Shown here: piece after piece, positions 16,453 to 25,014 of the stretch | Layout of the letters: every line of letters starts with the position of its first letter | Position numbering within the stretch: position 1 is the first letter of the stretch | Origin: Nitrosococcus wardiae | Lineage (GTDB): Bacteria; Pseudomonadota; Gammaproteobacteria; Nitrosococcales; Nitrosococcaceae | Length of the DNA: 64,000 nt | Direction of reading: 5' to 3' | Assembly: GCF_004421105.1 (NCBI RefSeq) | Contig: NZ_CP038033.1 | Span: 109,659 to 173,658, forward strand | The notes under the pieces: generated by a model | Database searches by the model: none | What the model saw: only the letters and a program-made list of their open reading frames with translations | Told to the model about the DNA's origin: nothing | Program-made: the position numbers and the translations under genes

Positions 16453-17803
16453 TCTGATTATCCTTAACGGGCAAAACAGGCAAAGTAAAACGGAAAGCGG
16501 TACCTTGCTCCCTGCAGAGCATAGCCCAGAGCTGTCCGCCATGTTTTTCAATAAGGCTACGACTAATGGCTAAACCCAGTCCTCCCCCTTTCGGTTGGAT
16601 GGTAAATAGGGACTCAAACACCTGTTCGAGCCGGTCAATGGCAAACCTAGTGCGGGTATTACTTATCCTCACTTCAATCTCCCGGGCTGCATTTAGTCTC
16701 GCTGTCAGCTTCAATTCACGGCGAGATGACGGATCATTTGTCATCGCATCTATCACATTACTCAGCAAATTTAGCAATACCTGTTCCACCTCAATGGGAT
16801 TGACAAAAATAGGCGGTAAGTCCTTGGGCATCACTAACGAAACCAAAATCCCTTCATGGTCTAGTCTAGGCTCCATCCATTCCATCGCCCGCAAAATAAT
16901 TTTATTGATTTGAATCGTCTGAGGCTGCTGTAGTTCCCGAGGGACCCTTTGCCTCAAGCGCTGGATAATTCCGCTAGCCCGTTCCGCTTGGATAGCAATC
17001 TCCTCCACGGCTCTCAGTAAAGAATCCGGATCCCTTATACTGGCGCGCAATCGACGCACACATTCCTGAGCATAGGTAGCAATAGCAGCTAGAGGCTGAT
17101 TAATTTCATGGGCTAACCCTGCCCCCAGTTCACCCAAGAGGATGAGTTGGGCCCACTGAAAAAGTTTTTCCTGACTTTGCTGTAACTGAATCTGTGACTG
17201 AGCCCCAGTGCTGACATCCAGCAAGGCAATACGGCAGCTTGACTCCTGCTTTTTTTTCCTTCTTAGGGGTAAACTTTCTAGATGGGCATAAATGATTTTG
17301 CCATCCCAGCGCTTGAGGCGGAGTTCCTGAACTGATTTACCCCCTCCTTGGTAAACTGCCTTAAGAAAAGAAAGAAACACCGGGATATCCCGCTGCACTA
17401 CCCAAACACTAAACAACTCGCCGACGAGATGTGAACGCTCTACCCCCAACAACATTGCCCCAGTCAGATTGATCTCCTGGATATAGCCCTGGCAATCCAG
17501 GGTGAGGTAAGTTATCGGGGCGAAATCATACAACTCGGCACAGCGGTTGCGAGACTCTTCCAGCGCTTGCTGGGACTGCTGAAGTTCCTGTTTTTTTATC
17601 TCAAGTTCGGTTTGAGAAGCCTGAAGCTCCTGAACCAGGCACTCCATGTCTTGGGTTGGGGAGGCCGCCGGTTGGGTCTGAAGGTTTTTTTGTTCCTCCG
17701 ACAAGGGTATTTTAGAACATTCTTCGTGATTTGCCACAGGCGGTGTATCCCATTTCCATTTTTTAAAGTGAGTCCTTTGTTCGCTTTCCCTAATCCACAT
17801 CAC
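16445..17803 (-). CDS. FixL-like PAS sensor histidine kinase with degenerate ATP-binding G1 box
   Basis: 452 aa, no transmembrane helix. A Gln-rich coiled coil (about 50-92) leads into a PAS domain (about 93-205), then a HisKA domain with LAHEINQPLAAI (phospho-acceptor H232), and a HATPase region with an N box (LLNLLSNVIDAM) and G2 box GGGLGLAIS (406-414). The G1 box, normally D-x-G-x-G, reads SNTRTRF at 381-387, losing the Asp and both glycines that contact ATP. Kinase activity may be lost or altered. The ligand of the PAS domain is unknown; no heme His is claimed. Cotranscribed with the shortened response regulator downstream. Confidence 0.85.
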   Translation of the reverse strand: MMWIRESEQRTHFKKWKWDTPPVANHEECSKIPLSEEQKNLQTQPAASPTQDMECLVQELQASQTELEIKKQELQQSQQALEESRNRCAELYDFAPITYLTLDCQGYIQEINLTGAMLLGVERSHLVGELFSVWVVQRDIPVFLSFLKAVYQGGGKSVQELRLKRWDGKIIYAHLESLPLRRKKKQESSCRIALLDVSTGAQSQIQLQQSQEKLFQWAQLILLGELGAGLAHEINQPLAAIATYAQECVRRLRASIRDPDSLLRAVEEIAIQAERASGIIQRLRQRVPRELQQPQTIQINKIILRAMEWMEPRLDHEGILVSLVMPKDLPPIFVNPIEVEQVLLNLLSNVIDAMTNDPSSRRELKLTARLNAAREIEVRISNTRTRFAIDRLEQVFESLFTIQPKGGGLGLAISRSLIEKHGGQLWAMLCREQGTAFRFTLPVLPVKDNQNE

Positions 17804-18211
17804 AACTATCGGTCCTTTCTTTGAACCTTTTAGTTTTTCCAGCCTATATAGATAAAAATAGAAGATCTTTTAGATTAAGCTCTAGAAAAAATGCACTAGA
17901 ACCTATACTATTGTTTTCTTTAAATTATTTAATAAGGAAGGGTATGCTGAGCAGGAATTTTCTAAAATTATATTTGTAATATTAAGTTAACAAAATGAAA
18001 ATAAAGGAAAAGAGCAATAACAGAAAATTCTTTAAAATCTGGAAGATTAGAAGGATAGCTGAAGTGTATCAATTATTTTACGATAATTGCGGGGGTAGGA
18101 AAAAAATAGGAAAAGGAAAATGAAGAATGGATGAGGATTTCCTTTACCCCAGCTATCATCTAGAGGGGCAATAGCCAGGGTAAAAGGTTCTCCTAAAACG
18201 AGGCAATCCCG
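17804..18211. other. AT-rich intergenic region upstream of the FixL-like kinase
   Basis: 408 bp between the end of the broken phosphoesterase and the start of the kinase, all on the minus strand. It is A/T-rich with no open frame of note. A hairpin at 18143-18184 may mark the end of phosphoesterase transcription. Presumably the kinase promoter lies here, but I cannot single one out. Confidence 0.5.
18143..18184 (-). terminator. Possible terminator-like hairpin after the phosphoesterase
   Basis: TTTACCC (18143-18149) pairs with GGGTAAA (18178-18184) and GCTAT (18152-18156) with ATAGC (18171-18175), with a 2x2 internal loop and a 14-nt terminal loop. It starts 28 bp beyond the stop of the phosphoesterase reading frame. 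No U-run follows, so it could also be an mRNA-stability structure. Confidence 0.35.
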
Positions 18212-19035
18212 TTAATTTGTACTGACTAAACGTCTTTTACGTTCAATATTTGCAGGGGCATCTTCATTAATCAAAAAGACACTTTCATCAGCCCAATGAA
18301 GAATGGCAAGCTGGCCAACTTTATTTTCTACCAGCGCCGTACAACTCTCCACCCAATCTCCGGTATTGCAGTATAAAATCCCTTCAAAATCTTCCACCGC
18401 CGCTTTGTGAATATGACCACAGATGATGCCACCAACCCCTTGACGACTAGCCTCATGAACCAAAGCCTGTTCATAATTACTGATAAAGTTAACCGCATTC
18501 TTAACTTTGTGTTTAAGATATGCGGACAAAGACCAATAGGGGAAGCCCAGTTTACGCCGGAAAAAATTAAACCATCGATTCAGAACCAGAAGCATATCGT
18601 AAGCATGGCCACCAATCAAAGCCACCCACTTACTACCACCCACTTACTATGATAAACGATGCTATCAAACTTATCCCCATGCAGGACTAAAAAGCGCCGG
18701 CCATCTTGGGTAACGTGTATTGCTTGCGCCTCGATTCGGATACCGCCAAAATTTTTACCGACATAATCCCGAAAGAACTCATCATGATTGCCAGGTATAT
18801 AGATCACCTCAGTACTATTGGCAGCCTTCTGCAGGACGTTGCGCACCACTTCATTTTGCAGCTTAGGCCAATACCAGCCATTTTTAAGCTTCCACAAATC
18901 AATAATATCTCCCACCAGATAAAGCCGTTCTGATTCAACCTGGGTCAAAAAATCTAGCAAAAATTCTGCATTACAGCCCCGGGAACCCAGGTGAATATCA
19001 GAAAGCCAAACGGTACGGTAATGTAACGATGCCAT
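18212..19035 (-). pseudogene. Metallophosphoesterase (UDP-2,3-diacylglucosamine hydrolase-like), frameshifted by a 14-bp tandem duplication
   Basis: Two adjacent frames make up one calcineurin-fold phosphoesterase of 269 aa if joined. The first (18616-19035) carries WLSDIHLGSRG, GDIIDLW, IPGNHDEFF and VLHGDKFD; the second (18212-18643) carries IICGHIHKA and the C-terminus. All metal-binding motifs are intact. The break is exact: the 14-mer CCACCCACTTACTA at 18622-18635 is repeated at 18636-18649, and removing one copy rejoins SKWV to ALIGGHAYD. The protein resembles LpxH-related enzymes that hydrolyse UDP-diacylglucosamine in lipid A synthesis, but it is of the longer paralogous type, so it is probably not the essential enzyme. 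Confidence 0.88.
18622..18649. repeat. Perfect 14-bp tandem duplication inside the phosphoesterase gene
   Basis: CCACCCACTTACTA is present twice head to tail (18622-18635 and 18636-18649). As 14 is not a multiple of three, the second copy shifts the frame and creates a stop a few codons later. The structure is typical of replication slippage and is in principle reversible. Confidence 0.97.
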
Positions 19036-19148
19036 AAGTCGCTATCTCCCACCAAAACTGTTGGTGACTGTAATGGGCAGATATGACTAGGCAGTTACCC
19101 TTCGGTGAAATTTTCGTGATCACTCTCTAAAAAATTAATGCAACAATA

Positions 19149-20624
19149 ATGGCCAAATCCATTGCTGAATATCCCTATCATCGCCGCCAATACATTGGGC
19201 TTATCCTAGGCCCCTTGGTGATGGTTTCGCTCCTGCTGCTGCCGTCTCCTGCTGGCCTGGATATTGAAGGTTGGCAAACCGCCGCAGTAGCTTTGTTAAT
19301 GGCTATCTGGTGGATTACAGAAGCCTTACCGATCCCTGTTACGGCACTCCTCCCTCTGGTCCTATTTCCCCTGTTTGGCATTGCCGACATCCGGGAAGCG
19401 GCAATCCCTTATGCTAATCCACTTATCTTTCTATTTATGGGAGGTTTCATTATTGCCTTGGGGATGCAGCGCTGCGGCCTGCACCGACGTCTTGCCTACT
19501 TCATTCTCAGTCACATGGGAGCTTCACCTGCGGCTACTCTTGGCGGCTTTATGGCCGCTAGTGCCTTTCTCAGTCTTTGGATTAGCAATACTGCCACCGC
19601 TATGCTGATGCTGCCTATCGCCATTTCAGTGATTGAAGGGCTTCGGGCAACTAAAGAATCCGCGCCACTATCTTCCCCCTTTGCGGTGGCCCTCCTGTTG
19701 GGCACCGCCTATGGGGCCAGCATAGGCGGCTTAGGAACCCTGGTAGGAACGGCTCCCAATGCACTATTAGCGGGCTTTGTTCTAGAAACCTATGGCCTTC
19801 AGTTAGGATTTGCGGAATGGATGCTGCTGGCGGCCCCCTTCCTGTTGGTACTCTTAACCCTTGCTTGGCTAATACTTACCCAAGTCGTATTCCCAGGCCT
19901 TCATAAAGAACACGGCGATCAGCGGGTCCAGATGCGCCAGGCACTGAAGCAACTCGGCCCTGTGTCTCAGGCTGAACGCAGAGTCAGTATGGTCTTTGCT
20001 CTAGTTGCCATCCTTTGGTTGCTGCGTCCCCTAATCGAGACGATGGCACCCTACCTTGCCCTTAATGATCCGGGAATCGCCCTCTTTGGCGCCATTCTCC
20101 TGTTTCTCATTCCCATTGATTGGCAACGGGGGCATTTTCTCATGGATTGGCCCACCGCAGAGCAATTGCCCTGGGGCACTTTATTACTCTTCGGGGGAGG
20201 ACTCAGCCTAGCTGCCAGTATCAGTGACACAGGACTGGCTAACTGGCTCGGCGATAGCTTCACCCTACTATCCGGCTTACCCCCTTGGGTGATATTGCTA
20301 GGGATTGTGGCGGTAGTGATATTCCTTACAGAACTCACCAGCAACACAGCCACAACCTCCGTATTCCTACCTATTCTGGGCTCTGTCGCCTTAAGCTTGG
20401 GCCAACCGCCCTTGCAACTCTTGATCCCCGTTACTCTGGCAGTCAGCTGCGCTTTTATGATGCCGGTGGCCACTCCCCCCAATGCTATTGTCTTTGGCAC
20501 TGGCCTTATTAGTACTCCCCAGATGGCGCGGGCAGGCTTTTATCTTAATTTAGCCGGTATGATATCCATCACCGGGATCAGTTATTGGTGGGTCCCCCTT
20601 ATCTTTAGTCCCCCTCTACCCTAA
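19149..20624 (+). CDS. SLC13/DASS-family sodium-coupled anion transporter
   Basis: 491-aa inner-membrane carrier with about 11-12 hydrophobic segments. The two SNT signatures that bind sodium and substrate are present: LWISNTATAMLMLPIA in the first half and ELTSNTATTSVFLPI in the second. The N-terminal LPIPVTALLPLVLFPLFGI is also typical. Substrates in this family are di- and tricarboxylates or sulfate; the sequence does not decide. Stop is 16 bp before aguA, so the three genes may form one unit. The ribosome site for the ATG at 19149 is weak. Confidence 0.88.
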   Translation: MAKSIAEYPYHRRQYIGLILGPLVMVSLLLLPSPAGLDIEGWQTAAVALLMAIWWITEALPIPVTALLPLVLFPLFGIADIREAAIPYANPLIFLFMGGFIIALGMQRCGLHRRLAYFILSHMGASPAATLGGFMAASAFLSLWISNTATAMLMLPIAISVIEGLRATKESAPLSSPFAVALLLGTAYGASIGGLGTLVGTAPNALLAGFVLETYGLQLGFAEWMLLAAPFLLVLLTLAWLILTQVVFPGLHKEHGDQRVQMRQALKQLGPVSQAERRVSMVFALVAILWLLRPLIETMAPYLALNDPGIALFGAILLFLIPIDWQRGHFLMDWPTAEQLPWGTLLLFGGGLSLAASISDTGLANWLGDSFTLLSGLPPWVILLGIVAVVIFLTELTSNTATTSVFLPILGSVALSLGQPPLQLLIPVTLAVSCAFMMPVATPPNAIVFGTGLISTPQMARAGFYLNLAGMISITGISYWWVPLIFSPPLP

Positions 20625-20640
20625 GATAACTCGTGGAATT

Positions 20641-21684
20641 ATGAAGAATCCCCCCTATACCTTACTTCCAGAATGGGCTCCCCAAAGTGGAGTCATGCTG
20701 ACTTGGCCCACTGCTGAAAGTGACTGGGGACCTTGGCTTGAGGAAATCGAGGCGGTGTACCTAAAGATTGCCCGCGAGATCGCCAGCCGAGAAAAGCTAC
20801 TTATTGTTTGCCGCCATTCGGATCACTTGGCCCACGTGAAAAAGCAGTTAGCACAACAAAACATAAATCAGACCGCCTTTTCCCTTCATGTGGCCCCTTT
20901 CAATGATACTTGGGTTCGAGACTATGGCCCCCTCAGCTGCTTAGATCCAAAGGGACGGCCTCTACTGCTCGACTTTATCTTCAATGGCTGGGGTGGCAAA
21001 TATGAAGCTAGGTTGGATAATGAAGTCACCGCACGGCTATATGGGCAAGGTGTTTTTGGGAACACTCCCCTCAAACAGTTAGCGCTAATTCTCGAAGGAG
21101 GAAGTATTGAAGTGGATGGTGCAGGCAACCTACTCACCACTGCAAACTGCTTGTTATCTAAAACCCGTAATGGTAACCTTACCCAGAAAGCCATGGAAGC
21201 ACAGCTTAAGCAGTGGTTAGGCGTTGAGCGGGTATTATGGCTGCGCCACGGCCAACTCGCTGGGGATGATACCGACGGCCATATCGATACCTTGGCCCGT
21301 TTCTGCAACTCCCAGACCATATGCTATGTGGCTTGTGATGATCCGAAAGACCAACATTACCCTGAACTTCAAGCCATGGAAGGAGACCTACGAACCCTGC
21401 AAACGGCTAAAAGCGTCCCTTACTGTTTGGTGCCATTGCCTTGGCCGAGCCCTAAATTTAATGCCGAAGGTCAGCGGCTACCGGCAAGCTATGCCAATTT
21501 TCTTATTCTCAATGGAGCAGTATTGGTCCCTACCTACCACGATCCAGCCGATACTCAGGCCCTATCGATTCTCCAAAGCTGTTTCCCGGATCGGCAAGTG
21601 GTCGGCATTGACTGCCTTCCTCTTATTCAACAATATGGCAGTCTCCATTGCATGGCCATGCAGCTACCAGCGGGTATCCTCTAA
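20641..21684 (+). CDS. aguA: Agmatine deiminase
   Basis: 347-aa guanidino-group-modifying enzyme converting agmatine to N-carbamoylputrescine and ammonia. Characteristic segments: MPPE-like LLPEWAPQSGVMLTWP, NDTWVRDYGP, LEGGSIEVDGAGNLLTT, DGHIDTLARF and the C-terminal GSLHCMAMQ with the nucleophilic Cys at about 337. Followed after 44 bp by aguB, the next pathway enzyme, which supports the substrate. Together they yield putrescine, a polyamine precursor; released ammonia would also be relevant to an ammonia oxidiser (inference). Confidence 0.94.
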   Translation: MKNPPYTLLPEWAPQSGVMLTWPTAESDWGPWLEEIEAVYLKIAREIASREKLLIVCRHSDHLAHVKKQLAQQNINQTAFSLHVAPFNDTWVRDYGPLSCLDPKGRPLLLDFIFNGWGGKYEARLDNEVTARLYGQGVFGNTPLKQLALILEGGSIEVDGAGNLLTTANCLLSKTRNGNLTQKAMEAQLKQWLGVERVLWLRHGQLAGDDTDGHIDTLARFCNSQTICYVACDDPKDQHYPELQAMEGDLRTLQTAKSVPYCLVPLPWPSPKFNAEGQRLPASYANFLILNGAVLVPTYHDPADTQALSILQSCFPDRQVVGIDCLPLIQQYGSLHCMAMQLPAGIL

Positions 21685-21728
21685 CTAGGATCTCCTCTTG
21701 AAATCCGGATTTTTCACCACCATCGGAT

Positions 21729-22610
21729 ATGCCATTGAAAGTTGCCATCGTTCAGCAAGCCTGTAGCCAACAGCACCAAGAGAGCCTTAAACACAGCATC
21801 CAGGGGATTCGGGAAGCGGCAGGACAAGGCGCAAAGCTAATTCTATTGCCAGAACTGCACACCGGACCTTACTTTTGTCAGACTGAGAATAGCCAGTGTT
21901 TTGACCTTGCAGAACCTATTCCCGGTCCCTCAACAGAAGTCTTTGGAACCTTGGCCGCAGAGCTGGGGGTTGTCCTGGTCATTTCCCTGTTCGAGCGCCG
22001 AGCGCCCGGGATCTACCATAATACGGCGGTGGTCTTGGAGACAGACGGCCACATTGCTGGACGTTATCGCAAGATGCATATCCCTGATGATCCCAATTTT
22101 TATGAAAAATTTTATTTCACTCCAGGCGATCTGGGGTTTACGCCTATTGAGACTTCTGTGGGGCACCTTGGAATATTAATCTGCTGGGATCAATGGTATC
22201 CCGAAGCGGCCCGTCTGATGGCCCTAGCGGGAGCGGAATTGCTACTCTATCCTAGTGCCATCGGTTGGGATCCCCGAGATGATGAAGTGGAAAAATCTCG
22301 CCAGCAGGAAGCCTGGATTACTGTGCAACGGGGCCATGCCATTGCCAATGGCTTACCCCTTCTCGCCAGCAACCGGATTAGCATAGAGCCTGACCCTAGC
22401 CAACAAACAGCGGGTATCCAGTTTTGGGGCACCAGTTTTATCGCGGGGCCTCAAGGCGAGTTACTCGCCATAGGGCCAATGGATGAAGCCGTAGTATTAG
22501 TGGCCGAAATAGACCTCCAACGAACTGAGGCCATTCGCCGAATCTGGCCCTACCTGCGGGATCGCCGGATTGACGCCTATGAAAATTTAACCCAGCGTTA
22601 TATTGACTAA
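21729..22610 (+). CDS. aguB: N-carbamoylputrescine amidohydrolase
   Basis: 293-aa nitrilase-superfamily amidase that hydrolyses N-carbamoylputrescine to putrescine, carbon dioxide and ammonia. The Glu-Lys-Cys triad is visible as E42 (LLPELHTGPY), K115 (RYRKMHIPDD) and C152 (LICWDQWYPEAARL). Length is typical. Its place directly after aguA fixes the substrate better than sequence alone would, since other nitrilases share the triad. Confidence 0.95.
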   Translation: MPLKVAIVQQACSQQHQESLKHSIQGIREAAGQGAKLILLPELHTGPYFCQTENSQCFDLAEPIPGPSTEVFGTLAAELGVVLVISLFERRAPGIYHNTAVVLETDGHIAGRYRKMHIPDDPNFYEKFYFTPGDLGFTPIETSVGHLGILICWDQWYPEAARLMALAGAELLLYPSAIGWDPRDDEVEKSRQQEAWITVQRGHAIANGLPLLASNRISIEPDPSQQTAGIQFWGTSFIAGPQGELLAIGPMDEAVVLVAEIDLQRTEAIRRIWPYLRDRRIDAYENLTQRYID

Positions 22611-22642
22611 GGATTTGATTAACTTCATAAAGAAACAGGGCA

Positions 22643-24547
22643 ATGAACTTATCGGCAAGCTTAGGTTTTAAGCGATTATTCTCCGATCTAGCCCTGAAGT
22701 GGAAAATCACCTCGGTCACCATTCCCCTGATTATCGCTATCCTCCTGTTAGGATATGCTTTGAGCAGGGATAAAGGCCAGGAAATCGAATTTACCCAGAA
22801 GGAAACCTACGGTATCGAGTATACCCGTGCCCTGCGGGATTTAATGCAAGCCTTCATGGAGCACCGGGGTCTGGCCAGTCTTTATCTTAGCAGCAACCCC
22901 AAGGTAAAGGATCAACTAGAGCAGAAAAAAAAGGAAATCAGAGAACGTATTCAAGCCGTCGAAGAAGAAGAGGCGAAACACGGTGCGACCCTTGATACGA
23001 CCGAGGAATGGCGGAATATCCAGGCCCATTGGGAGCAATTGCAACATCAGGTCGTCGATTTGTCCCCCAAAGAGAGCATTGCTCGACACAATAGTCTAAT
23101 TACCCTGGTCATTGATTTAATTGCCAAGGTCAAACATTCCTCCAATTTAACCCTGGACCCCCACACCGATAGTTATTACTTGGTAGACACGATACAAAAT
23201 CAGCTACCGAACTTAATAAACACCATCGGTATGTTGCGGGTGGTGGCTGTAAAAACAGTTGGCAATTCACAAGTCAGTGAAAAAGATAAAACTGATTTGA
23301 TTGGTTTACAGAAAGTAGCGGATCTCTATAAAAGGCAAGTTGGAAAAAACCTCAACATCGTTATCGAAAATACCCCCGCCTTGAGGCCCAGGCTGGAGCA
23401 ATCCGCCGAGGAGTTCTCTAAAGCCAGCAATCATTTTTTCAATCTAATAAACAAAAGCTTGCTGGCCGGAGCCAACAACAGGAGCGCAAGTGAAGCCTAT
23501 AACACCGCAACGCAAGCGGTAAACGCCGGGTTTTATTTTTTCGATACCGCCTCCTTATCTCTGAATGAGCTCTTGCAAGAGCGAATAGCAAAAGTGAAGC
23601 AAGAACAATATATCACTCTAGGGGGGATAATTTTATTTGTAACATTTGCCATTGGCGTTGGCTTTATGGTCATTGGCGCGATTACCCGGCCTATCCAAAG
23701 GGCGCAATTTCTTTCCATGGCCATTGCCAGCGGCAATCTGGAGAATAGCATTGAGAGTAATAGTAATGACGAAGTGGGCCGGATGCTACTCTCCTTAAGC
23801 GATATGCAGAAAAAACTGCGGCAACAGATTGAAAAGGAGCGCCATCACCTCGAAGAATTGGAAGAAAAAAACGCAGAACTGGAACGCTTCATCTACACCG
23901 TCTCCCATGATCTCCGCAGCCCCTTAATCACCATTAAAGGCTTTTCAGGCATGCTGAAGCGTAGCCTCTCCCAGGGTGACAGGGAGCAGATGCAAGGGGA
24001 TATTAAGCGCATCCAGGCTGCAGCAGATAACATGCAATTATTGCTTGACGACCTGCTAGAGCTCTCCCGCATCGGTCGTTTGGTTAATCCACCGGAAAAG
24101 GTTTCCCTAGAGAATCTCGCGCGGGAGGCCATCGAACTGGTTAAAGGTGCCATTATTGAGCGAAATGTCCAGGTTGAGATCGCCCCTAACTTACCCTTCC
24201 TTATTGGCGATCGGAAACGGCTTCTAGAGGTTATGCAGAACCTTATTGAAAATGCTGTTAAGTTCATGGGCGACCAGAAAGAACCCCGGATTGAGATCAA
24301 TGCTCTGGAGCGAGAAGGAGAACTACTATGCTATGTGCGGGATAATGGCATGGGAATCAGTTCCCGCTATCATGAAAAGATTTTTGATCTATTTGATAGG
24401 CTCAATCAAAATGTGGAGGGTACGGGGATCGGCCTTGCTATTGTGAAGCGCATTATTGAAGTCCATGAAGGGCGGGTCTGGGTTGAATCAGAAGGTCCAG
24501 GCCAAGGAAGCACATTTTATTTCTCTATCCCAAAGGTCCCAGCTTAA
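22643..24547 (+). CDS. Membrane sensor histidine kinase with NIT-like periplasmic domain
   Basis: 634 aa. A transmembrane helix at about 23-41 and another at about 325-350 bracket a large helical periplasmic domain; its start (YTRALRDLMQAFMEHRGLASLYLS) resembles the nitrate/nitrite-sensing NIT domain, and LDPHTDSYYLVDTI resembles other four-helix-bundle sensors. Then come HAMP (ITRPIQRAQFLSMAIASGNLE-type), a coiled coil, HisKA with YTVSHDLRSPL (H422) and an intact HATPase (RDNGMGI, GTGIGLAIV). The kinase core is of the phytochrome/Cph1 type. The regulator gene begins 2 bp after its stop. Nitrite or nitrate sensing is a guess from the domain resemblance. Confidence 0.88.
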   Translation: MNLSASLGFKRLFSDLALKWKITSVTIPLIIAILLLGYALSRDKGQEIEFTQKETYGIEYTRALRDLMQAFMEHRGLASLYLSSNPKVKDQLEQKKKEIRERIQAVEEEEAKHGATLDTTEEWRNIQAHWEQLQHQVVDLSPKESIARHNSLITLVIDLIAKVKHSSNLTLDPHTDSYYLVDTIQNQLPNLINTIGMLRVVAVKTVGNSQVSEKDKTDLIGLQKVADLYKRQVGKNLNIVIENTPALRPRLEQSAEEFSKASNHFFNLINKSLLAGANNRSASEAYNTATQAVNAGFYFFDTASLSLNELLQERIAKVKQEQYITLGGIILFVTFAIGVGFMVIGAITRPIQRAQFLSMAIASGNLENSIESNSNDEVGRMLLSLSDMQKKLRQQIEKERHHLEELEEKNAELERFIYTVSHDLRSPLITIKGFSGMLKRSLSQGDREQMQGDIKRIQAAADNMQLLLDDLLELSRIGRLVNPPEKVSLENLAREAIELVKGAIIERNVQVEIAPNLPFLIGDRKRLLEVMQNLIENAVKFMGDQKEPRIEINALEREGELLCYVRDNGMGISSRYHEKIFDLFDRLNQNVEGTGIGLAIVKRIIEVHEGRVWVESEGPGQGSTFYFSIPKVPA

Positions 24548-24549
24548 AG

Positions 24550-25014
24550 ATGAAAGGTGAAGTTTTGAATATCTTGCTGATTGAAGATAATGCAGATCAT
24601 GCAGAACTGGTGATGCGCAGTTTTCAAGAACATCGCATCGCTAATCGCATTTATCATGTCTCCCATGGAGAAGAGGCGCTCCAGTATCTATTCCGGCAGG
24701 GCAACTATACCGATACAAAAACAAGTCCCCGCCCCCATGTTATTCTGCTTGACCTGCGTCTGCCCCGTATCGATGGTTTAGAAATACTTGGAACCATCCG
24801 CTCCACCCCTGAGATCACCAATATTCCCATTGTGGTACTGACCACCTCTCAGGCAGAACAGGATGTGGCCCGAGCCTATAGCGAGCATGTCAACAGTTAT
24901 CTGGTCAAGCCTGTGGATTTTGATAGCTTCAACCGAATGATGGAGGACTTAGGTTTTTATTGGTTGGCTTGGAATCATTATCCCTGGTCCGAAACCTCAT
25001 CCTTAGCCCAATGA
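24550..25014 (+). CDS. Single-domain response regulator, Rcp1-like
   Basis: 154 aa, receiver domain only: acidic pocket ED at about 12-13 in LLIEDNADHAELV, phospho-acceptor D68 in VILLDLRLPRIDG, TTSQAEQD for the Thr switch and the KPVDFDSF lysine. The inserted DTKTSPRPHV segment before the acceptor strand is typical of Rcp1-type partners of phytochrome-like kinases. With no output domain it probably relays phosphate or a protein contact between the upstream membrane kinase and the downstream hybrid protein. The stop overlaps the next start as ATGA. Confidence 0.92.
   Translation: MKGEVLNILLIEDNADHAELVMRSFQEHRIANRIYHVSHGEEALQYLFRQGNYTDTKTSPRPHVILLDLRLPRIDGLEILGTIRSTPEITNIPIVVLTTSQAEQDVARAYSEHVNSYLVKPVDFDSFNRMMEDLGFYWLAWNHYPWSETSSLAQ

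Noticed and set aside
20300..20320. ops-like GGCGGTAG for RfaH
   Set aside because: It lies within the SLC13 coding sequence, misses the final T position of the consensus, and heads no glycan operon. A similar GGCGGTAG near 2332 is inside hsdM.
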